This document shows, in pieces, positions 6,453-12,775 of a stretch of 12,775 bases of DNA. Source of the stretch: Lentisphaerota bacterium (lineage in GTDB: Bacteria > Verrucomicrobiota > Kiritimatiellia > RFP12 > UBA1067); assembly GCA_015061765.1 (NCBI GenBank), contig SUVZ01000068.1:1-12775 (forward strand). Reading direction: 5' to 3'. Each line of letters begins with the position of its first letter. The stretch's first letter is position 1. The position numbers and the translations under genes were made by a program. Under the pieces are notes generated by a model, which was not told where the DNA came from, did no database searches, and saw nothing but the letters and a program-made list of their open reading frames with translations.

Positions 6453-6466
6453 TCATTGAAAAATGA
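6453..6466. promoter_or_regulatory. Inverted repeat TCATT-GAAA-AATGA, candidate operator
   Basis: A perfect 5-bp inverted repeat with a 4-bp centre lies in the divergent gap and overlaps the TGA of the forward extended -10 element. It is the clearest small dyad in the 106-bp gap. AraC-type domains more often bind direct repeats, so it could belong to another factor or be chance. Confidence 0.3.
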
Positions 6467-6472
6467 TACTAT
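6464..6472 (+). promoter_or_regulatory. Extended -10 promoter TGATACTAT of the acyltransferase-led gene set
   Basis: TG-A-TACTAT ends seven bases before the ATG at 6480. Transcription would start at about 6479-6480, and no Shine-Dalgarno sequence is present, mirroring the layout of the divergent regulator. No good -35 box is spaced correctly (TTGAAT at 6438 is too far), which fits a promoter that needs an activator. Confidence 0.4.
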
Positions 6473-6479
6473 ATGTGAC

Positions 6480-7649
6480 ATGAAAAACGTTAAGACCAGG
6501 TATGATATTCTTGATGGACTTCGCGGAGTGGCGGCGATTCTCGTCGTCGTCTCCCATGTGTGCGAATGCTATATGCCATCGTCGCGGATGTGGCCGCAGT
6601 GGGTGGGGCATGCACACCTTGCCGTGGATTTCTTTTTCGCCCTTTCGGGTTTTGTGATAGCGTACGCCTATGATGACAGATGGGGGAAGATGTCGTACTG
6701 GGATTTTTCCAGGCGGCGGCTTTTGCGTCTGCATCCGCTTGTAGTGCTCGGATGTGTTCTCGGATTTGCCGTTTATCTCATATATGGAAAGTGGGTGGAT
6801 CCGAACATGGCGCGGCTCCCCTTGTGGATGGCGGGACTGCTTTTCGCGATGACGTGCTTTATGCTACCAGTGCCGCGCGTTGTCGGCGGCGTTGCCGTAT
6901 TCAATATGAATCCGTTCAACGGACCCAACTGGTCACTCACATACGAGTATGTCGCAAATATTCTCTACGCGCTTGTCTTTAGGCGTCTCGGGAAGCGAAT
7001 GCTGGCTCTTCTCATGATCATTGCTGGCGTTCTCAGTGTATGCTTTGTGATGAAGTTCGACATATGGGGCAATCTTGCAGGGCGCGCCCGGTATTCGCTG
7101 ACTGCGGGCTTCGGCCTTACGTGGAGTGCCGGCGGCGTGTACGGCGGATTGATCAGGCTTCTCTTTCCGTTTCTGATGGGCATGTTCATCGCCCGCAGCA
7201 GAAAGTTCCTCCGTCTGCCTCATGCGTTTTGGCTTTGTTCCGCTGCTCTTGTCGCCGTCATCATGGTTCCCCGTACCGGAATGTTCGCCAAAGGCGATGG
7301 CTGGACATATCAGATGGCGGATCCTCTGAACGGGATTTTCGAGCTGTTCTGCCTGTTTGTGGCGTTTCCTCTCATTCTTTGCGTCGGCGCTGGCGGCGAG
7401 GTGAAAAACGCAACGTCGGTGAGGCTGTGCAGGTTTCTCGGCGCAATTTCCTATCCGCTCTACATGGTGCATTATCCGTTCATCCACATCTACCATGCAT
7501 GGGCGGTCGACAACGCGCTGGCGTATCCGTTGAGCGTACATGTATCCATTGCCGCAGGTTTTACATTGGGATCGATCTTCCTTGCCTGGCTTACGCTTAA
7601 ACTGTACGATGAACCGGTTCGTCGCTGGTTGAGCGGAAGAAAACCGTGA
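6480..7649 (+). CDS. Acyltransferase family 3 integral membrane protein
   Basis: A 389-residue polytopic protein. It opens with RYDILDGLRGVAAILVVVSHV (about 6-26), the hallmark N-terminus of acyltransferase-3 (OafA/YrhL-like) proteins with the conserved R of LRG and the histidine at the end of helix 1. LAVDFFFALSGFVIAYAY and a basic FSRRRLLRLHPL segment follow, as in the family. About ten membrane helices are apparent, ending in a positively charged tail (VRRWLSGRKP). The family moves acetyl or other acyl groups across the inner membrane onto polysaccharide, lipid or peptide acceptors. I chose the ATG at 6480 because it gives the canonical short N-terminus; the open frame extends upstream over the promoter. 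First gene of a four-gene run; the next start is 32 bp downstream. Substrate unknown. Confidence 0.9.
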   Translation: MKNVKTRYDILDGLRGVAAILVVVSHVCECYMPSSRMWPQWVGHAHLAVDFFFALSGFVIAYAYDDRWGKMSYWDFSRRRLLRLHPLVVLGCVLGFAVYLIYGKWVDPNMARLPLWMAGLLFAMTCFMLPVPRVVGGVAVFNMNPFNGPNWSLTYEYVANILYALVFRRLGKRMLALLMIIAGVLSVCFVMKFDIWGNLAGRARYSLTAGFGLTWSAGGVYGGLIRLLFPFLMGMFIARSRKFLRLPHAFWLCSAALVAVIMVPRTGMFAKGDGWTYQMADPLNGIFELFCLFVAFPLILCVGAGGEVKNATSVRLCRFLGAISYPLYMVHYPFIHIYHAWAVDNALAYPLSVHVSIAAGFTLGSIFLAWLTLKLYDEPVRRWLSGRKP

Positions 7650-7681
7650 ATCACCAATTTCATAAGCGGGGTGAATATAAC

Positions 7682-9607
7682 ATGAAGAAGATATTGTATT
7701 TAACGGGCTTTGCGGTCTTTGCGGTCGCTTCGTACCATGTAGTCTTGAAGTTTGAGCCGGTAAAGCCGCCGCCGCGGCAGATCGCACCGGATGACGGTGT
7801 GGTTCCGCGCTGGGAAAAGCCTAAGACCACGCGTCGCTATCTGCACGGACCTCTCTCCGAACGTCTGCTTACCTTCTGGCGCGAGGGTAAGCTCGTGTTC
7901 GCTGAGAATGAACACAATGCAGACTGGCACCTTCCATATTCGAAGCAGTCCGCGCATGCGGCATGGCTTGTGCGCGGGGATGGAACGCCGTTCGACTTCA
8001 AGTCCGCGGAATTGAACGTCACCGCCGACGGGGCGCCGGACCATTCGCAGTCATGGTCGGATGACGGTGTACGTGTCGGTCTTTCGGCGTGTTCCCCGTT
8101 CGGGAGGAAACCTTCGATATTCGCAAGGGCATCGTTTGCGAATGAAAGCGGGGCCCCGGTCGAGCGAGAGTTTCTCGTGCTGTTGAGATGTGCGCCGGAG
8201 ATGATGCTCGTCCATTCGGGCCCGGATGTATATTCGTTCTACAGGGCCGACGTGGATAAGTGGATGAAAATAACGGCGGCGGACTGGAGCCGAAGAGGAG
8301 ATGCGTTCCGGAGCGGAGACAGGTTCGTGTCGTTCGGCGGAAAGAGCGTTGCCGGGTTTTCATGGGATGCCGAAAAGGGAGGCGTCAGGTTCTCCGTACA
8401 GCTCAAGCCCGGCGAGAATAAGACCGTGGATTTCATCCTTGGCCGGGGCGAAGAGCCGTCCATCGGCTATGACGCGGCGCGTTCGTCGATGAAGGCATCG
8501 TGGAAATCCGAGCTCTCCCGACTTGTTCTGCCGGAGACGGCCCGCCGCGACCGGGAACGCAGAAAAGTCGTGCGGCATCTTGCGGTGCAGATGCTTCAGT
8601 GCATCGCTATGCCTGCGAACGGCGCGAACCATGTGCTTCCGCGTCAGGGCGGACTTCAGCGTCTGGTGTGGCCCGGAGAGTCCATCCATGTGGTGACAGC
8701 GCTCAATCTCATCGGACTTTCCAACTATGCAGACGAGATATGCGACTTCTACATGACGCATTGCGTTCAGGAAAGCGGAGAGGCAGGCCCGTTCCGCAAC
8801 AACTGGGCGGGAGATACGGCCTATGTTCTGAGGATATTCGCGCAGCACTGTGTCGCAACGCGCAACACCGCGATGTGGAGGAGGCATTCTGAAAAGGCCG
8901 CGAAATCCTTTGCATGGATCAGGGCGAAACGCACGGCGGACGGACTCTTCCCCGCGATGAAGTCTACGGATTCCCATTCCGGACTCCAGCATTGGGGGCA
9001 TACGGACCTTGTTAACATGGAGGCGCTCGAATGGTATGCAAAGGCCTGCGAGATGTTCGCGGAGACGAATGCCGCAGAGGTTCGCGCCGAATGGAAGGAT
9101 TACCGCGCAGCAATGGTGAAGATACTTGACGGCTGGAGAGAGAAGTCGAAGGGTAAGGACGAATTGTTCCTTCCGATCACCGCAACCGGCGAAAGCGAAG
9201 AGGACCTCGTGAACCAGGGGTTCTTCTACTTGCACCCGGCGGGGTTTGCGGAAAGCGGACTTCTTACGACGGACGAGCTTCTGCGTCTGCGCAAGAACAT
9301 TCTGCGCCGCGGCTTTGCGAACGAAAACGGTTTGTACATGCGCCACCCGTCGCCGGTGCCGGAGTTCAACAGGCACATCTGGTACACCACCTGGAGCGAA
9401 AAGCAGTGGATGGCGGCATGGATGCGCGCAGGGAAGTTCGATCTCGCGGAACAGGCGCTGGAGGCTACGCTCAAATATTCCGTTTCGGATGAGTATATCG
9501 TCGGTGAACGCTATCACGACACGAATCCGTGGTATTTCCCGTGGAGTCCGAACGCCTCCGGCTCAGGACGCATCGTACAGATGCTTTTCGATTGTGTTGA
9601 ACGCTAG
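7682..9607 (+). CDS. Membrane-anchored six-hairpin (alpha/alpha)6 glycosidase-like protein
   Basis: Starting at the ATG at 7682, with GGGG 11-14 bases upstream, gives 641 residues; a GTG at 7646 would overlap the acyltransferase stop. The N-terminus (KKILYLTGFAVFAVASYHVV) is a hydrophobic helix without a clear signal-peptidase site, then a proline-rich stem (26-32), so a membrane anchor is likely. Residues about 50-285 look like a beta-sandwich. From about 295 onward helices alternate with aromatic loops: RQGGLQRLVWPGES (331-344), FRNNWAGDTAY (371-381), LQHWGHTDLVNMEALEW (435-451) and SPNASGSGR (622-630), typical of six-hairpin glycosidases. The QRLVWPGE loop sits where GH78 rhamnosidases have RLGWTGD, but I cannot assign a family or catalytic residues. 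Likely acts on an oligosaccharide at the cell envelope. Next gene starts 18 bp on. Confidence 0.75.
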   Translation: MKKILYLTGFAVFAVASYHVVLKFEPVKPPPRQIAPDDGVVPRWEKPKTTRRYLHGPLSERLLTFWREGKLVFAENEHNADWHLPYSKQSAHAAWLVRGDGTPFDFKSAELNVTADGAPDHSQSWSDDGVRVGLSACSPFGRKPSIFARASFANESGAPVEREFLVLLRCAPEMMLVHSGPDVYSFYRADVDKWMKITAADWSRRGDAFRSGDRFVSFGGKSVAGFSWDAEKGGVRFSVQLKPGENKTVDFILGRGEEPSIGYDAARSSMKASWKSELSRLVLPETARRDRERRKVVRHLAVQMLQCIAMPANGANHVLPRQGGLQRLVWPGESIHVVTALNLIGLSNYADEICDFYMTHCVQESGEAGPFRNNWAGDTAYVLRIFAQHCVATRNTAMWRRHSEKAAKSFAWIRAKRTADGLFPAMKSTDSHSGLQHWGHTDLVNMEALEWYAKACEMFAETNAAEVRAEWKDYRAAMVKILDGWREKSKGKDELFLPITATGESEEDLVNQGFFYLHPAGFAESGLLTTDELLRLRKNILRRGFANENGLYMRHPSPVPEFNRHIWYTTWSEKQWMAAWMRAGKFDLAEQALEATLKYSVSDEYIVGERYHDTNPWYFPWSPNASGSGRIVQMLFDCVER

Positions 9608-9625
9608 AAGAAAGAGGATTAAAAC

Positions 9626-12457
9626 ATGAAAGTGAAGTATTTTATTCTGTTGGGTTTCATTGGCATCAGCATTGCCGTAACTGCTTCCGAAATCGAGTAT
9701 TTTGCCGATGCACAGAACGGCAATGACGAATGGGATGGTTTGAGCGAGACGTTTGTTTCGGGGAATACAGGCCCTAAGAAAACGGTCGGCGCGGCCGTAG
9801 AGCTCGCGAATGCGGACGGTGTACCGTCCATCGTTACTCTTCTTCCCGGAACTTATGACAGGGGCGAGTATTTTGCGGGCGGCATGACCAACAGAATAGT
9901 CATTACTCAGCCTCATCTGAAGATACGCTCGAAGGAAGGAAAGAATACCGTATTTCTTTCGGGCTATCATGATCAGACTGATGCGCATGGTCTCGGTCCG
10001 TCGGCGGTTCGCGTGGCGTATATCGCGGAAGATTTAATGGGAATGGGGAATAGTGATGCTGATATTCAGGCCACGAATGTCGTGTTCGAAGGGGTTACCA
10101 TATGCAACGGTGCCACATTAAAAAGCGATGGCGGTTCGTTAAACGCTTCAGCCTGTGGCGACGGCGGCGGAGTCTACTGCAGAACACCGGAAGGCGGCGG
10201 AGCTTCACTCCTGATTGATTGCGTTGTGTCCAACTGCTCGGCTTTTGCAAGAGGAGGCGCTCTTTTCAGACAGAATGCGTACCGTACTCTTTTTGTCGAC
10301 AACTATGCAGGCACAGGCGGTTCGGCAATGGCTTTCGGTTCAATGGCGTTTTGCGTCGTGGCGGACAACCGTGGAGAATCGACAACATACAATATGAGAA
10401 GGGCGGTGAACTGTACTTTTGCCAATAATGAAAAATATGCGTTCATGGGCGGATATGAGATGTATGTGTTTAACTGCCTATCATTCGGCAACGGCAATAA
10501 CGGTAGCAGTCCAAGCGGCAATGCGCATGTGTACTATTATGACTCTGTTTGCGCTTCTCCGATGAGGTTGTTGGACGGACAAGACAAGAGCAGTCTGATC
10601 AGTGATGCGGATTCTTCGTGGTTCGTGCATTCGTCTGACTTCGGATGGCGGAATCTGGCTGGAAGCCCGGCGATCGGCAAAGGACAGGGATATCGCATTC
10701 CCGAGAAGGCGCTGCTTTTGCCTCCAGGGTATGTCTATTGCGATTTCAACGGAGATCCCGTCGTAACATCCGGCAGGGTCGATTGCGGCGCAGTGCAGTC
10801 CGATCCGCTGATGAGGTGCGTGATAGAAGGTGCAGGTGGCGGAGTTTCCGTCGAAGGGGCGAATGTCGGCACGAACATTTTTGCGGATGCGACCGAAATT
10901 ACGGTTGTCGCCACATCCGCCAGAACAAGACCGTTCGTGGGTTTTGAAGTGAATGGAGTGCAACATCCCGCTGTGTCCGACAGGTATACGCTTCAAATCT
11001 CGGATAGTTCGGCGACGATCCGCGCAATCTATGGGAAGACATGGTATGTGGATGCTGAAAACGGCTCGGATTTCAATTTTGGTGGGTCTGCGGACAATGC
11101 ACTGAAGACTATTCGTGCCGCAACTACTAATTCGATTGCTGGAGACGTGGTGCTGGTGGCGGCAGGAACCTATGGGGAGTCAGAAGGGATTCAGTTCCAC
11201 ACGAATCCTATTGATGATGACAAGACAAGTCCGATTAATGTTGGCTCCCGCGTGCTTGTGCCGAAGGATGTGACTGTAAGGTCGGTTGCCGGACCTGAAA
11301 GCACGATCATAACGGGAAGCGTTGCGACTGTGTCGGCTGATTCCTATGGGAACGGTCCTGACGCAGTGCGTTGCGCGATGCTTGAAGGGTCGGGCTCCGT
11401 TCTTGACGGTTTTACCCTTACCGGCGGACATACCTCAACGGGTTCGGAAGCCAGGGACGACAATGACGGTGGGGCCATAATTGCGCGTACTGGCGCAGTC
11501 GCGAAGAACTGCATCATCACAAACAACTTTGCCGCCCGCAGCGGCGCCGCGCTGAAAACGACGTTGATCGATTGCAGGATATTGAACAATACAGCAACGG
11601 TCAGAGCTTCTGTCGGGCGCGAGTGCGGATTCTACAGATGCATCATCGACGGAAACGTGGGAGGCGAGCAGGCGATGCAGTATTTCTATGATGTCGATTC
11701 CTGTACCATCGGCAAGGATAATCTTGATCTGAATGGAGGCAAAGGCGCAATACTCGGCTATTATGCGAGCCAGAACTCCAAGATAGCGAATTCGGTCATT
11801 TTAGGTTCTTGGCTATCTAAGGAACCTCATTGTACGATTCGGAATTGTGTGTTCGTCTCAAAACCCGCGAACGTTTTGCAGGAACATATTGCTGATTGTA
11901 TCGTGACAAATCTGGATTCTTTGGCTTTTGATTCCGAATACCATCCCGTGATCGGCGCAAATGTCGCGATTGACATTGGCGATGTTTCGATTGTTTCATA
12001 TCGGATTGATGACGCAAAGGATTTGCTTGGCTGTCAGCGCATCATGAACGGCCGCATGGATGCCGGCGCGGTTGAAGCCGATTGGCGTCCCTTGTATGCA
12101 AAATACCTTGGCGGGAGAAGACTTGTCGTGACTGCTGTCTCTCCTGAGGTGCGCGCAACCGCCGCCAATCAGGTTTACATACCTGTTGGGTCAGTGGATT
12201 GTGTATTGCCTCTTGCGGATATGCGCAACAGTTGGTTCTATGTTGATTTTGACGTGATAGGCACCGGAGCACTGAACATCCATGTGGATGGTGTTTTGGC
12301 AGGCTCATATTCGTCAGGAAGGCGGCAGGTGAGATTTTCAGCCGGATCCGGCAGAGTCTCTGTCAGAATGGAATATGTTCCTGGCATGGATGACGAAGGC
12401 GGTGTTGTGATATATGCCGTTCGCGAGGTTGTCGGAACGGTCATTCTGTTCAGGTGA
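9626..12457 (+). CDS. Large exported parallel beta-helix protein with duplicated halves
   Basis: A 943-residue protein with a signal peptide (cut after about A20) and AGAGG 11-15 bases before the ATG. Two similar halves are visible. Each starts with a Y(F/V)(A/V)DAxNGxD motif (EYFADAQNGND at 24-34, WYVDAENGSD at 473-482), then GTY, then asparagine-rich helix rungs such as VSNCSAFARGGALF and CIITNNFAARSGAAL. Each ends with a GAV-type closing motif (RVDCGAVQSD near 394, RMDAGAVEAD near 813). Between them, about 397-470, lies an InlB-type beta-repeat-like domain. A beta-rich C-terminal domain (about 835-943) follows, with no PEP-CTERM or LPXTG signal visible. Such proteins are adhesins or polysaccharide-binding/lyase-like helices. 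I see no clear lyase active site. Its place in the gene run suggests a role in binding or cutting the target glycan. Confidence 0.8.
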   Translation: MKVKYFILLGFIGISIAVTASEIEYFADAQNGNDEWDGLSETFVSGNTGPKKTVGAAVELANADGVPSIVTLLPGTYDRGEYFAGGMTNRIVITQPHLKIRSKEGKNTVFLSGYHDQTDAHGLGPSAVRVAYIAEDLMGMGNSDADIQATNVVFEGVTICNGATLKSDGGSLNASACGDGGGVYCRTPEGGGASLLIDCVVSNCSAFARGGALFRQNAYRTLFVDNYAGTGGSAMAFGSMAFCVVADNRGESTTYNMRRAVNCTFANNEKYAFMGGYEMYVFNCLSFGNGNNGSSPSGNAHVYYYDSVCASPMRLLDGQDKSSLISDADSSWFVHSSDFGWRNLAGSPAIGKGQGYRIPEKALLLPPGYVYCDFNGDPVVTSGRVDCGAVQSDPLMRCVIEGAGGGVSVEGANVGTNIFADATEITVVATSARTRPFVGFEVNGVQHPAVSDRYTLQISDSSATIRAIYGKTWYVDAENGSDFNFGGSADNALKTIRAATTNSIAGDVVLVAAGTYGESEGIQFHTNPIDDDKTSPINVGSRVLVPKDVTVRSVAGPESTIITGSVATVSADSYGNGPDAVRCAMLEGSGSVLDGFTLTGGHTSTGSEARDDNDGGAIIARTGAVAKNCIITNNFAARSGAALKTTLIDCRILNNTATVRASVGRECGFYRCIIDGNVGGEQAMQYFYDVDSCTIGKDNLDLNGGKGAILGYYASQNSKIANSVILGSWLSKEPHCTIRNCVFVSKPANVLQEHIADCIVTNLDSLAFDSEYHPVIGANVAIDIGDVSIVSYRIDDAKDLLGCQRIMNGRMDAGAVEADWRPLYAKYLGGRRLVVTAVSPEVRATAANQVYIPVGSVDCVLPLADMRNSWFYVDFDVIGTGALNIHVDGVLAGSYSSGRRQVRFSAGSGRVSVRMEYVPGMDDEGGVVIYAVREVVGTVILFR

Positions 12458-12497
12458 TGGAAGAGTTGCCGAAAAGTAACAAGGAAGGACCCATTCA

Positions 12498-12775
12498 ATG
12501 GAGATGAAGAATTGTTTTTGTCTGGCGGCGTCAGTTTTCTTTATGTTGCCGCTGCTTGCGGACGAGACGCAGTTGGTGCTCAACGGAGGGTTTGAATCCT
12601 CCATGAAAGGCAAGGGGTGGCATCTGCCTGTAAAATGGAGAGTGGCAGATGGAATAGGACGTAAAGAGTCCTGCGCGCTGGTCTGGGAGAACGACAGCCC
12701 CGAAACGTTCAGTTTCCCGAAACAGAACATTCCGATTGGCCCTGGCACACGGTATACGTTCGGCGGGTGGGTGAA
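12498..12775 (+). CDS. Exported protein with N-terminal CBM4_9-like domain (3' end outside window)
   Basis: ATG at 12498 lies 8 bases after AAGGAAGGA, a good ribosome binding site; the alternative ATG at 12504 is too far away. The 92 visible codons give a signal peptide ending near LLADE, then LVLNGGFESS, WRVADG, ALVWENDSP, FSFPKQNI and GTRYTFGGWV. The 'NGGFE...PGTRYTFGGWV' pattern is typical of the first strands of CBM4_9-like carbohydrate-binding modules at the front of large glycoside hydrolases. The catalytic domain, if any, lies beyond the right edge. It starts 40 bp after the beta-helix gene and belongs to the same run of genes. Confidence 0.75.
   Translation, partial: MEMKNCFCLAASVFFMLPLLADETQLVLNGGFESSMKGKGWHLPVKWRVADGIGRKESCALVWENDSPETFSFPKQNIPIGPGTRYTFGGWV

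Noticed and set aside
6933..7787. Minus-strand open frame of 284 codons
   Set aside because: It is antisense to the acyltransferase gene, low in hydrophobic structure, and shows no domain or start signals.
8360..9517. Long minus-strand open frame (385 codons)
   Set aside because: It lies fully opposite the six-hairpin gene; it is the reverse-frame shadow of G/C-rich codons and has no recognisable protein motif.

Overview
The window looks like a piece of a carbohydrate-degrading bacterium, most likely from the Kiritimatiellota / Lentisphaerota / Verrucomicrobiota group. This is inferred from gene style: a XylR-type regulator (periplasmic-binding-protein fold plus AraC HTH), a long parallel beta-helix protein with a duplicated 'YxADAxNGxD' opening, a secreted GH36-like enzyme, and a protein starting with a CBM4_9-like domain, without SusC/SusD genes. 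No rRNA, tRNA, CRISPR array or transposase gene is visible.

Left part (1-1556) is a decay zone. It holds a roughly 100-bp imperfect palindrome (85-187), a 21/22-bp tandem array built on CATGGGGCGTTTTG (218-345), the middle of an acetylxylan-esterase-type gene cut off just after its catalytic serine (359-718), and the tail of an unrelated gene in another frame (735-1160). Next come a promoter-like site, a tiny ORF, a half copy of the palindrome (1303-1361), and three repeats spaced exactly 23 bp apart that run into a strong promoter.

That promoter serves an A/T-richer gene for an AAA_14/DUF4143 ATPase (1557-2774), followed by a secreted GH36-type alpha-galactosidase-like enzyme (2856-4502). 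A second full copy of the palindrome (4555-4664) and an N-terminal remnant of a Fic protein (4688-4978) follow.

The right half looks like a coherent locus. A XylR-type regulator (5165-6373, minus) is divergent from four plus-strand genes with gaps of 18-40 bp: an acyltransferase-3 membrane protein, a membrane-anchored six-hairpin glycosidase-like protein, a 943-residue exported beta-helix protein, and the start of an exported carbohydrate-binding protein that runs off the window. The divergent promoters may both give leaderless transcripts, and a small inverted repeat abuts the forward one. A reasonable inference is that the regulator senses a sugar and controls exported proteins that bind, cut or acylate a polysaccharide; the actual substrate cannot be read from the sequence.
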